From NCBI RefSeq assembly GCF_003391395.1, contig NZ_CP024190.1:3472001-3536000 (forward strand): a DNA stretch of 64,000 nucleotides, given 5' to 3'. The stretch is from Mycobacterium marinum (GTDB lineage: Bacteria > Actinomycetota > Actinomycetes > Mycobacteriales > Mycobacteriaceae). Under the pieces are notes generated by a model that was not told the DNA's origin, searched no databases, and worked only from the letters and a program-made list of their open reading frames with translations. The translations under genes were made by a program, and so were the position numbers. Positions 53,444 to 61,884 of the stretch are shown here, piece by piece; within the stretch, counting starts at the first letter, position 1; each line of letters opens with the position of its first letter.

Positions 53444-53707
53444 TCACACCGGCGTCCCCCTGTTGCTGCCAGGCCGCTGCAGGAGCAAGTCATCGTGTTC
53501 ACGGCGCCGACAAGCCTCGATGAAGGCAATTGCCGCCGAGCTGTCGCGCAAGAAATTATCGTATTGGTCTCGAGTAAGCTCGTAATACTCCTCGTAGTCA
53601 ACGATCCCGTTGCTGACCGGTATCGATGCGTAGTACCGGCCGGAAGTGGATTCGATGCCAATCGAGTATCTGTCTTCTCGTGAAAAATATGTGTCATCAA
53701 ACTTCAT
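53444..53707 (-). CDS. Small putative immunity protein
   Basis: An 87-aa acidic protein: FDDTYFSREDRYSIGIES, then RYYASIPVSNGIVDYEEYYE, and a helical C-terminus (FIEACRRREHDDLLL) ending NRGTPV. It is in the same direction as the toxin-like gene and starts 6 bp after its stop. It belongs to a recurrent family of small proteins that sit after polymorphic toxin C-termini in other bacteria, as I recall. The role as cognate immunity protein is inferred from size, acidity and position. Base composition is lower in GC than that of neighbours. Confidence 0.75.
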   Translation of the reverse strand: MKFDDTYFSREDRYSIGIESTSGRYYASIPVSNGIVDYEEYYELTRDQYDNFLRDSSAAIAFIEACRRREHDDLLLQRPGSNRGTPV

Positions 53708-53713
53708 TCGATC

Positions 53714-56308
53714 TCATTTCTCCTCGAAGACATCCGTCACAGTGTAGTCACCCTTGGGGATTTTTCCGCCGTCCACAACCGCCTCTGAGGCGCCAGTGGG
53801 CAGGCGCCCTCCCGGAATCCATTGTTCGTTGGCACCCGCTTCATTACCGGAAGGAATCCGGAGGTTAAATTGCCGAGGATCCTCTATGTCGATCCTGACG
53901 ATCTGGTTTGAGTCGAGAAATCCCTCGGGCAAGCCCAATTCTTCCTCCATAAGACGCAAGTCACCGCCCGTGCCCGCGATCATAGCGTCGGCTTCGCTTT
54001 TTGGCATTACAAATGAGGTGCCGTCGCGTTGCGCGATCCCATATTTATCGAGGTTGCTTTCCGGCATAAAGCGGGTCGCGCCGTCGGTGAATCTGTCGAG
54101 ATGCCCCTGAATATATTCGGGTGATAAGTACTCGGATGGGTCGGGGCGACTCCCCTTTGGCATCGCGATGATTTCGTCACGCTTCTCCGCGCTCAATCCG
54201 TGACCTGACACATCGTCCCCGTGGGCATCACCTCCATCTGCAGTCCCATGAGCCGTGCCGTCGCGCGGTGGTTCAGCCTGGCGAGCGCCGTGGGACGCGT
54301 CGCCCGGTCCATGTGGACCACCGCCGTGCGGGGGCAATCCATGCGGATGTCCCCCGGACGGACCGGCGTCGCCAAGCCCGTGTGGAACACCGCCGTGCGG
54401 CGCTGATAGCTCGGCCGGGCGACCCGCGCCGGTCATCACGTGGGCCTCGGGCGCGGCCGGTATTGCGGCCGGTGCCGAATGCGCGCCAGCAGGTACCGGC
54501 CCAGCGGCAGCGCCGACGGGAACACCCGGCGCTCGTGCCGGTTCACCCACGTGCGGGGTGACCGGCGACACCCGCTCACCCGGCGTCACCGCCGTTGCTG
54601 CTGGATGAGATCCGGCCACTGGCGCCGATGCCGGGTCATGCGGGCCGAACGCAGGTTCGGACCTGCCAGGGACGACCGAACCGGGCGCCCCGGAAGGCGC
54701 CTCGAGGGCCGGCTTGCCGGGCGGCACCGATTCCACTGGACGCGGCGTCGGCTCGGCCGGGGCACCTGCCGGCTTCGGGGGCGGCAGGGCCACCGGGCGA
54801 CCGCCGACGGGGGGATCAGCCTTGGGTAGATCACCGCCCAGATTTGCCAGATCCTCGGTCAGACCACGACCGGTCCTGCCGATGTCGCCCAGTGTGCGGC
54901 CGGCGCCCGCGAGGTCACCAACCTCACCGGCCAGTCGACCACCCCGACCGACTGCCGCAGCGGCATCGGCCGCCTCGCCACCAACCTCGGCTGCCCGCGC
55001 GGCTCCCGCAGCGCCCTTGGCACCCGCGCCGGCTCCCCCGGCTCCCGGAACAAATAGTGTCGCGACGTCGAACAAGTTTCCCCCGAAACCCAGTCCCGGC
55101 CGATCGCGGCGCCAATCCTCAAGGTGGAGAAGTCCTTTGACCATCTCTTTGTCCGCGGCGACTGCCTCCTCAGGGTTAAGCAAGTGGTTGATCAATCCCG
55201 TCTTGGTCATGGCCTTCCAGGTTTCCGCCGCCCCCTGCGGGTCGATCAGGAAACGTTGCGGGTTGAGCTGCTCGATGCCTTCCACCATCCCGACAGCGGC
55301 TTTGAAAACTCCTTCCTGCGTATTGGTGTAGGTGTCGAACACGGTCGCCAGTGGATTGCCGACGTCTTGACCGAGGAACTGGGTGAGCTGACCGCGCACG
55401 TAGCGCTGCATTCCCACCACCAAGCCGTCGATGGCCTGCATCCCTTGCTGCATCAGCTGCTGTTGAGCGCGGGCCTGACGCCCCAGGTTGTTCAGCACGG
55501 CCTGGATGTCCTTGGCGATCTCTTTGATCTCGTCGAGCACATCACCCTCGAAAATGGCCACCACCTGATTCCACAGCCCCGAGACGGACCCGAATCGATC
55601 CAACAGATCCCGGATCGCGTCCTGGGTGTCGGCCACCTCATCGGCGAAATCGTCGAGCGCGCCGGCCAGTTTCTGGCACTGTGCCCCCACCCCGGCCAGA
55701 TCGGAGCCGATGGCCGATAGGACCTGCTTAATCTGTGCGCCTTCGGGAATCTCTTGTCCGGCCACCACCGATTTCGGAGAGTTCAGTGCGCCCTGCACGC
55801 CGTTGAGGGCCGCCGCGAATTCGCGCCAGTGCCCCGCGGCCGCGTGCAAACCCGCGACGTCCCCGTTGGGCCACAGGTCACCGACGAAAGCCTCGACCAC
55901 CGACCACAACGCCGGAGCAAGCACCCCGGAACCCAGCGTCCCCGGCGCTCCGGGAGCCGTGAACTGCGCCGGTTCCGACGGCGCAGGCAAGACGCCGGCT
56001 CCCCCGCCCAGCGTCGAGGCCGCCTCGGCAGCCGAGTAGTTCGACGCGGAGAGCTGAATCTTGGCGCCGTTGTGGCGCAAAGCGTTGATCCCGGCCCCCG
56101 CCGCTTTCACCAACGACTCCGCCGCGTCCTGATAAGCCAGCCCGAACACCTCGCCGGCCGCATCCTGACCGGTGTTGGCCGAAAAGCCCGTGGTCAGCGA
56201 GCTCAATGCCGCCGCCAAGGCATCGCCCGCGGCCGCCACAGCACTGCCGGCACCCGACAGCGCCTCGGGATCAACCGACAACGGAGCCACGCCCGGATTT
56301 TTGCCCAA
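53714..56308 (-). CDS. CpnT-like polymorphic toxin with a non-TNT C-terminal domain
   Basis: An 864-aa protein whose N-terminal half resembles CpnT (Rv3903c, 846 aa) of M. tuberculosis: start APLSVDPEALSGAGSAVAAA, ASNYSAAEA near residue 90, LWPNGD near 145 and a helical channel-like region up to ~430. A Gly/Ala segment (VPGAGGAGAGAKGAAGAA) follows, then a long Pro/Ala/His/Gly linker (~490-700). The last ~160 residues (704-864) form a compact domain: EYLSPEYIQGHLDRFTDGAT, SFVMPKSEADAM, RIPSGNEAGANEQWIPGG. This is unlike the NAD-glycohydrolase TNT and I do not recognise its fold. Probable role: ESX-secreted effector or contact-dependent toxin. The immunity-like gene follows 6 bp downstream. No esxE/esxF-type genes flank it. 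Confidence 0.82.
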   Translation of the reverse strand: MGKNPGVAPLSVDPEALSGAGSAVAAAGDALAAALSSLTTGFSANTGQDAAGEVFGLAYQDAAESLVKAAGAGINALRHNGAKIQLSASNYSAAEAASTLGGGAGVLPAPSEPAQFTAPGAPGTLGSGVLAPALWSVVEAFVGDLWPNGDVAGLHAAAGHWREFAAALNGVQGALNSPKSVVAGQEIPEGAQIKQVLSAIGSDLAGVGAQCQKLAGALDDFADEVADTQDAIRDLLDRFGSVSGLWNQVVAIFEGDVLDEIKEIAKDIQAVLNNLGRQARAQQQLMQQGMQAIDGLVVGMQRYVRGQLTQFLGQDVGNPLATVFDTYTNTQEGVFKAAVGMVEGIEQLNPQRFLIDPQGAAETWKAMTKTGLINHLLNPEEAVAADKEMVKGLLHLEDWRRDRPGLGFGGNLFDVATLFVPGAGGAGAGAKGAAGAARAAEVGGEAADAAAAVGRGGRLAGEVGDLAGAGRTLGDIGRTGRGLTEDLANLGGDLPKADPPVGGRPVALPPPKPAGAPAEPTPRPVESVPPGKPALEAPSGAPGSVVPGRSEPAFGPHDPASAPVAGSHPAATAVTPGERVSPVTPHVGEPARAPGVPVGAAAGPVPAGAHSAPAAIPAAPEAHVMTGAGRPAELSAPHGGVPHGLGDAGPSGGHPHGLPPHGGGPHGPGDASHGARQAEPPRDGTAHGTADGGDAHGDDVSGHGLSAEKRDEIIAMPKGSRPDPSEYLSPEYIQGHLDRFTDGATRFMPESNLDKYGIAQRDGTSFVMPKSEADAMIAGTGGDLRLMEEELGLPEGFLDSNQIVRIDIEDPRQFNLRIPSGNEAGANEQWIPGGRLPTGASEAVVDGGKIPKGDYTVTDVFEEK

Positions 56309-56398
56309 AGCGCCGCGTCGCGGTATTCACCCTGTTTTTGCGCGCTAAATCTAGCGACGCCCGGTGGGGAGCACCAGCCACCAGTCCACAGCCCCTAG

Positions 56399-56479
56399 CA
56401 AGGGGTGCGCGGACAACGCGTGGCCGATGACGTCAACGCCAAGGACGCCAAAATGAAGGCCCGCTGCGCCGGCGGCTAG
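56399..56479 (+). pseudogene. 3' remnant of the small membrane-protein family seen at 43504
   Basis: The reading frame ends VADDVNAKDAKMKARCAGG then TAG (56477-56479). This closely matches the C-terminus of the 177-aa protein at 43504 (DVNVKDARMKALCSGG). Upstream in the same frame there is a TAG at 56396, so only the last ~26 codons survive. It lies between the CpnT-like gene and the hydrolase, pointing the opposite way to both. Confidence 0.6.
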
Positions 56480-56504
56480 CCGACCCATCACCAGCCGCGA
56501 CGCG

Positions 56505-58748
56505 TCAGCTACGCGTCAACGTAATGCTATGCCGCCCAACAGGAACCGACACCGTCGTACCTACTGGCTGATCATCCAGCTTCACCTCCACCCCGGCGGG
56601 CAACGCGCCAAGCGTGATCTGTGCGGCGGTGTCGGTAGCCACCTGAATCGTCGATGACGGCAGCGAGGCCAACCCCGCGCGCTTGACGTCGACGGTCAGG
56701 CTGGCCACCCCGGTGAGCCGCAGGGTGAGATACGGCAGCTCGTCCACGGGCCCTCCCACCTGCCAATCCAGCTCGGTGTAGAGCCCGGGTGTGGGATCGA
56801 AATGCGGAACGAAACCGCGATGGCGCCGAATGCTGTGCATCGGGTCCGGTCGGGCATAGGAACGGGCATCGACCTCGGCGGTGGCCCCGCGGCGCGCCGT
56901 CACCGCGGGGTCGGCGGTCAGCTCCGACAACCACCACACCTGGTGCGGCCCGATCCCCAAATCGGCCCGCACCAACTGCGGATACCACGCAAACGTGATG
57001 TGCCCCGGATCCGCTTGGCGCAGGCCGGTTCCCATGTGCGCGATCGGATCGTTGAACTTGTCCTGCAGGATCCAGGCGATGTGGTCTTCGAACGGATAGA
57101 CGGTAAATCGGTGCCGGTAGCCGAGGCGGTCCAGCTCGAGCACCTGCTCGGCCACCGACGGGAACGGCACCAGCTCGTCGAGCAGGCCATGGGCCATCAA
57201 AAGCGGCAGCCAGCGCGCGTTGCCCAGTAGCTCCCAGCTATCGCCCTCCCGGGCGCAGGGCGAGTCCAGGTTGAAATCGGCCGGGATGTCGACGTTGGGC
57301 ACCAAGCGCACCCCACACGTCGGCGGCCCGGCCAGCACAACTGTCTGGGCAAACACCTCGGGATAGGTCAAGCCCAGCTTGTAAGCGCCGTAGCCGCCCA
57401 TCGAATAGCCAGAAACCACCGTGCGGTTGGGATCGGTCCCCAACTGCTCGGCCACCCGCGCCCAGACCTCCCACACGTCGAGTTCACCGGCGCCGAAGTA
57501 CCAAGTGGACGGACCACGCGCCAGCGGGGTGACCACCACCGAGCCTCGGGTTTCGCAAACCTCATGCAGCAGGCGCGGATCGATCGAAGCGAACTGGTTT
57601 TGCCCCAGCGCAAGCGAATGCAGCAGCAAGGTAAGCGGCATCGCGCGGCCGGGAGCATAGGTCGAGGGCAAGCACACCGAGTACGGCTGCACCCGGCCCA
57701 GAAACTGCGGATCGGTGTCCAGAACGTTTCCCGCAGCCACACCCTGCCCGAGCTCCACCGAGGACACATACCAGCGCGTCGAGGGACCGGTGATCACCGG
57801 TTCGGGTGCGGTTTCGCGGCCTGCCAACTGGTCCCACGCCACGGCTACCCCGAATTCCGAAACGTCACCACTGGTCAGCGCGGCAGCTTGGGCCTCGTCG
57901 GACCAGAAGTTCAGATGCGGCTGCTCCTGATCGTGGGTGCGAAACGCCACGTTGTAGACGTTGGGCTGGCCCGGCAGGGCACCCCGTTCGGCGGGCACGT
58001 CGGCGAACCCGTCCCCCGCCGCGTTAGCCAATCCGGCGGCCAGCCGAACCGTCCAAGTCCCCGACGGCTCCACCACCGACCGCGGCACCCGCGCCAGAAA
58101 CGACCGTGCCGGCAGGTCGACGCTGTGTTCGACGGGAGTCTGCACGTGCGTGACCAGATCGATCAGCCGGGCGCTGCGCCCCGAGATCAGCAGCGCCATG
58201 TCGATGCCCTCCGAGCGCACACCGGCCCCAGCCGGCCAGTCCGCTGACGCGCTACGGCTGCGATCGGTGTCGAAGGTGAACAGCGCGACTGGCACGGTGG
58301 CGTCCTGCAGCGTGTTCCAGTCGACGCGCCACCAGGTGTGCGTCTCGGTGAGCCCGATCGCCACGCGAAAAATGTCGGCGCCGTTGCCGGCCGCTGGACC
58401 ATCGGGATAGACGTAAGTGCCCCGCGGCGGCGCCTGGATCTTCAGATCGCCGACCGGCAGACCCGTCGCGCCATGATCGTCGTAGATGAAGTCGGTCCAA
58501 AACAGCGCCCCGCCGGCCAGGCGAGCGGCGCCACACGTACGCGGGAATTCCTCGCCGAACGGCCATCCCGCCGGTACCGGAAGCGTCGGCTCAGGCCGTC
58601 GCGCGGCCGGTGGCACCCCCTCGGGCATCCCGTCGACCACGATGAGTTCGGCCGGGGGTGTCGGCGAACGTTGCCCCACGGGCACCACGGCCTCGGCAAC
58701 GCTACGCGCGATACGAAAAGGAAGCAGCGCTAGATCCACCAATGACAC
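56505..58748 (-). CDS. Large alpha/beta hydrolase, prolyl-oligopeptidase/esterase type
   Basis: A 747-aa protein. The C-terminal part has an alpha/beta hydrolase fold with nucleophile elbow SGYSMGG (Ser449), a likely Asp in HGLLDELVPF and His in PFEDHIAWIL. The N-terminal ~350 residues are beta-rich (DFIYDDHGATGLPVGDLKIQ, THTWWRVDWNTLQD), suggesting a glycan- or polymer-binding jelly-roll or propeller-like domain. No clear signal peptide, though the first 20 residues (LVDLALLPFRIARSVAEAV) are amphipathic. Similar PHB-depolymerase/prolyl-peptidase annotations are common. Substrate unknown. It lies 36 bp downstream of pepE in the same direction and may be co-transcribed. Confidence 0.8.
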   Translation of the reverse strand: MSLVDLALLPFRIARSVAEAVVPVGQRSPTPPAELIVVDGMPEGVPPAARRPEPTLPVPAGWPFGEEFPRTCGAARLAGGALFWTDFIYDDHGATGLPVGDLKIQAPPRGTYVYPDGPAAGNGADIFRVAIGLTETHTWWRVDWNTLQDATVPVALFTFDTDRSRSASADWPAGAGVRSEGIDMALLISGRSARLIDLVTHVQTPVEHSVDLPARSFLARVPRSVVEPSGTWTVRLAAGLANAAGDGFADVPAERGALPGQPNVYNVAFRTHDQEQPHLNFWSDEAQAAALTSGDVSEFGVAVAWDQLAGRETAPEPVITGPSTRWYVSSVELGQGVAAGNVLDTDPQFLGRVQPYSVCLPSTYAPGRAMPLTLLLHSLALGQNQFASIDPRLLHEVCETRGSVVVTPLARGPSTWYFGAGELDVWEVWARVAEQLGTDPNRTVVSGYSMGGYGAYKLGLTYPEVFAQTVVLAGPPTCGVRLVPNVDIPADFNLDSPCAREGDSWELLGNARWLPLLMAHGLLDELVPFPSVAEQVLELDRLGYRHRFTVYPFEDHIAWILQDKFNDPIAHMGTGLRQADPGHITFAWYPQLVRADLGIGPHQVWWLSELTADPAVTARRGATAEVDARSYARPDPMHSIRRHRGFVPHFDPTPGLYTELDWQVGGPVDELPYLTLRLTGVASLTVDVKRAGLASLPSSTIQVATDTAAQITLGALPAGVEVKLDDQPVGTTVSVPVGRHSITLTRS

Positions 58749-58784
58749 CCCGCCAACCTACTTGGCGCAGCCGACATCTGGACG

Positions 58785-59912
58785 CTAAGACACCGGCACC
58801 ACCATCAGCTCGTGCGGCCGATTGTTGACCGATAGCGCACCGTTTTCGGTAACCACCACGATGTCCTCGATGCGGGCTCCCCACCGGCCCGGAAAGTAGA
58901 TGCCCGGCTCGACCGAGAACGCCATGCCCGCGACCAGCGGCAACTCGTTGCCGGCGACGATATAGGGCTCCTCATGCACACACAGCCCGATACCGTGTCC
59001 GGTGCGGTGCACAAAGTATTCGGCCAATCCGGCGTCGGCCAGCACGCCACGGGCGGCAGCGTCGACCTGTGCCGCCGTAACCCCCGGACGGACCGCATCA
59101 ACGGCCGCACGCTGAGCCCGCTGCAGGGTCGAATACTGTTGTGCCACATCAGGACTAGGGTCGCCGATGCTGTAGGTTCGGGTCGAGTCCGAGTAGTATC
59201 CGGGCTCGTATGTCCCCCCGATATCGACCACGACGATGTCGCCGACCTGCAACTTTCGGTCCGAATATCCGTGGTGCGGATCGGCGCCATGTGGACCGGA
59301 TCCGACGATGACGAATGCCACTTCCGAATGCCCCTCGGCGACAATCGCTTCGGCAATGTCGGCGGCAACCTGTGCCTCGGTGCGGCCGGGCACCAGAAAC
59401 TCCGGTACCCGGGCATGCACCCGATCAATGGCGGCGCCGGCCTTGGCCAGCGCGTCCACCTCGGCCGCCTCCTTGACCATCCGCAGCTGACGCAGCACAT
59501 CGGTAGCCAATACCGGCAGCACCCCCAGCGCATCGGCCAGCGGCAACAAGTGCAAGGCCGGCATCGAATCGGTAACCGCGATAGCTGCGGGCGCACCCCC
59601 CAACGCCTCGGCCACCAGCTGGTACGGGTCATCGCCGTCGACCCAATCGCGCACGCACACGCCCAAATCCGATGCGGCCGACTCCTTGAGCGACGCGAGC
59701 TCCAAGCGCGGCAAGACGATGGTCGGCACCCCAGAAGCGGGCAACACCAGCGCGGTGAGCCGCTCGAACGTATCGGCGCGCGAGCCGATGAGATAGCGCA
59801 GGTCATAGCCCGGAGTGATGACCAGACCGGCCAGGCCGGCCTGCTCGGTCGCGGCCGCCGCCGCGGCCAAACGTCGCGCGTACACCGCGGTGTCGAATCG
59901 CCCAGAATCCAT
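58785..59912 (-). CDS. pepE: Xaa-Pro dipeptidase-family peptidase PepE
   Basis: A 375-aa M24 metallopeptidase, equal in length to Rv2089c. The N-terminal creatinase-like domain spans residues 1-~140. The C-terminal pita-bread domain has all five metal ligands: Asp230 and Asp242 (VVVDIGGTYEPGYYSDSTRT), His306 (TGHGIGL), Glu335 (VEPGIYF) and Glu349 (RIEDIVVVTENG). It should cleave Xaa-Pro dipeptides in the cytosol with Mn2+ or Co2+. It is divergent from the exonuclease gene, with 123 bp between them. Confidence 0.95.
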   Translation of the reverse strand: MDSGRFDTAVYARRLAAAAAATEQAGLAGLVITPGYDLRYLIGSRADTFERLTALVLPASGVPTIVLPRLELASLKESAASDLGVCVRDWVDGDDPYQLVAEALGGAPAAIAVTDSMPALHLLPLADALGVLPVLATDVLRQLRMVKEAAEVDALAKAGAAIDRVHARVPEFLVPGRTEAQVAADIAEAIVAEGHSEVAFVIVGSGPHGADPHHGYSDRKLQVGDIVVVDIGGTYEPGYYSDSTRTYSIGDPSPDVAQQYSTLQRAQRAAVDAVRPGVTAAQVDAAARGVLADAGLAEYFVHRTGHGIGLCVHEEPYIVAGNELPLVAGMAFSVEPGIYFPGRWGARIEDIVVVTENGALSVNNRPHELMVVPVS

Positions 59913-60035
59913 GCCAGCCAGGCTAATGCCCGGCGACTGGCGGATGCGCGGTTGCCCAGCTCATCCTCACCCGCTGCGCGCCCACATCGTCGCCAGGGTG
60001 ACCGCCCCCGCACCGGCGCTGGCAGGATAGCCCGC

Positions 60036-60992
60036 ATGCCTGCACCCCTGCTGTTGCTGGATGGAGCCAGCATGTGGTTCCGCTCCTACTTCGGCGTTCC
60101 TTCGTCGATCACCGCTCCGGATGGCCGGCCGGTCAACGCCGTCCGCGGATTCATCGACTCGATTGCGGTGGTGATCACCCAGCATCGGCCCAGCCGGCTG
60201 GCGGTCTGCCTGGACCTGGACTGGCGCCCGCAATTCCGGGTGGACCTCATCCCGTCCTACAAGGCGCACCGGGTCGCCGAGCCCGAGCCCGCCGGACAGC
60301 CCGACGTCGAGGAAGTGCCAGACGAGCTGACTCCGCAGGTCGACATGATCATGGAACTGCTTGACGCCTTCGGAATCCCGGCCGCGGGCGCAGCGGGTTT
60401 TGAAGCCGACGATGTGCTGGGAACGCTGGCAGCCCAGGAACAGCAGGACCCGGTGGTCGTGGTCAGCGGGGACCGCGACTTACTGCAGGTCGTGGCCGAC
60501 GACCCGGTCCCGGTTCGGGTGCTCTACCTGGGCCGCGGGCTGTCCAAAGCCACGCTGTTCGGGCCCTCCGAGGTCGCCGAACGGTACGGGTTGCCCGCGG
60601 AGCGGGCCGGGGCGGCCTATGCCGAGCTGGCCTTGCTGCGCGGCGACCCCTCCGATGGCCTGCCCGGGGTGCCCGGGGTCGGTGAAAAGACCGCGGCCAC
60701 CTTGCTGGCCCAGCACGGCTCGCTGGATCGGATCGTGGCCGCCGCGCACGACCCCAAGTCCACGATGGCCAAGGGTGTGCGGACGAAACTGCTTGCGGCC
60801 TCGGCCTATATCGATGCGGCCCGCTCGGTAGTACGGGTGGCCACCGATGCGCCGGTCACCTTCACGACGCCCACCGACGCGCTGCCGCTGGTTGCCGCCG
60901 ACCCTCAGCGCACCGCCGAGCTGGCTACCGAATATGGCGTCGGATCGTCGATCGCGCGACTACAGAAGGCTCTGGACGCGCTGCCTTCGTGA
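60036..60992 (+). CDS. 5'-3' exonuclease domain protein (Rv2090 homologue)
   Basis: A 318-aa stand-alone homologue of the Pol I 5'-nuclease (FEN) domain. LLLDGASMWFRSYFGVP begins the PIN-like fold. Acidic metal residues appear in CLDLDWRPQFR, GFEADDVLGTLA and VVVSGDRDLLQVV, and the helix-hairpin-helix with GDPSDGLPGVPGVGEKTAA closes the core. The ATG at 60036 is chosen by homology; the open frame runs far upstream but is antisense to pepE. Likely acts in removal of RNA primers or flaps, redundant with PolA. Confidence 0.92.
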   Translation: MPAPLLLLDGASMWFRSYFGVPSSITAPDGRPVNAVRGFIDSIAVVITQHRPSRLAVCLDLDWRPQFRVDLIPSYKAHRVAEPEPAGQPDVEEVPDELTPQVDMIMELLDAFGIPAAGAAGFEADDVLGTLAAQEQQDPVVVVSGDRDLLQVVADDPVPVRVLYLGRGLSKATLFGPSEVAERYGLPAERAGAAYAELALLRGDPSDGLPGVPGVGEKTAATLLAQHGSLDRIVAAAHDPKSTMAKGVRTKLLAASAYIDAARSVVRVATDAPVTFTTPTDALPLVAADPQRTAELATEYGVGSSIARLQKALDALPS

Positions 60993-61004
60993 CGCTTCCG
61001 ACCG

Positions 61005-61778
61005 CTATTGCGGTCGGCCGACCTCGTAGGTGCCCTTGTTGTCCTGGAAAGTCACGGTCACGTGCTTGGATGCGCCGTCGATGCTGACGGTGCAATCGAA
61101 GGTGGCACCCTTCTTGACGGTGGGGTCGGTGCCGTCGTTGCACTTGACGTCTTTGACGTTCTTGGCGCCGTAGCCATTGGTCTCATCGGTCAGAACCTGC
61201 TGCACACCGGCATTGGCCTTGCTGACGTCGAGCTTGGTAGTCACGAAGAATCCCGGCACCCAGAACCCGAGCACCAGAATGACGACCACGAAGAGCAGCG
61301 CAATTCCGCCGACCACCCCGCCGATGAGCGCCATCGAGCGCTTGGATCCCTGACCCGGCTGGTCGTACGGGCTGAATTGGCCCGGGTACTGGCCCGGCTG
61401 ACCGTATTGCCCCGGTTGCCCCGGCTGCCCCGGCTGGCCCGGCTGGCCATATTGGCCGGGCTGGCCATATTGACCGGGCTGGCCATATTGGCCGGGCTGG
61501 CCGAACTGTGGAGGCGCCCCGAACTGGGTGGGTTGGGAACCGAAGTCGGACTGCCCATAGCCGGGTGCGGCCGGGTACTGCTGCGGATAAGCCGGCTCGA
61601 CAGGTTGCTGGTACTGCTGGTAGTCAGCGGCCGGATACGACGGCGGTTGCCACGACCCTTCCTGGCCTGGCTGCTGCCAAGGCGATCCGGCAGCCATGGT
61701 CGGGTCTGAGGAATGGTCACCGCCCTGGCCGGGTGGTTGCCACGACTGTCTAGGATCTGGTCCCTGCGGTCCGCTCAT
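61005..61778 (-). CDS. DUF4333 membrane protein with Pro/Gln/Gly/Tyr-rich N-terminus (Rv2091c homologue)
   Basis: A 257-aa protein. The first ~145 residues are cytosolic and very rich in Pro, Gln, Gly and Tyr, with tandem PGQYGQ-type units. One transmembrane helix (MALIGGVVGGIALLFVVVIL, about 150-170) follows. The extracytoplasmic C-terminal domain is DUF4333-like, with two Cys (VKCNDGTD and FDCTVSIDG) likely disulfide-bonded. Length is similar to Rv2091c (244 aa). The difference may lie in the repeat number. Similar topology is common in mycobacterial envelope proteins; function unknown. It is convergent with the exonuclease gene, 12 bp apart. Confidence 0.85.
   Translation of the reverse strand: MSGPQGPDPRQSWQPPGQGGDHSSDPTMAAGSPWQQPGQEGSWQPPSYPAADYQQYQQPVEPAYPQQYPAAPGYGQSDFGSQPTQFGAPPQFGQPGQYGQPGQYGQPGQYGQPGQPGQPGQPGQYGQPGQYPGQFSPYDQPGQGSKRSMALIGGVVGGIALLFVVVILVLGFWVPGFFVTTKLDVSKANAGVQQVLTDETNGYGAKNVKDVKCNDGTDPTVKKGATFDCTVSIDGASKHVTVTFQDNKGTYEVGRPQ
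61376..61505 (-). repeat. In-frame tandem repeats coding PGQYGQ units
   Basis: The plus strand shows successive copies of about 18 bp of the form CCGGGCTGGCCATATTGG, mixed with CCCGGCTGG/CCCGGTTGC shorter units. They encode the PGQYGQ / PGQ runs in the N-terminus of the DUF4333 protein. The 18-bp and 9-bp units keep the frame, so copy number can vary without disrupting the gene. Confidence 0.7.
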
Positions 61779-61884
61779 CGTTTCTCCTCAGTTCGTTCGT
61801 CTGTCCTGGCCACGAACTGGCCCCAAGTGTCCTCTGGTGGTCCTGCGATCACATTTCCGGATCTAACCGTAGCTGCGGCCCAGC

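Noticed and set aside
58974..60035. Upstream extension of the 5'-3' exonuclease frame
   Set aside because: The extension is antisense to pepE. Homology to the nuclease family starts at the ATG at 60036.
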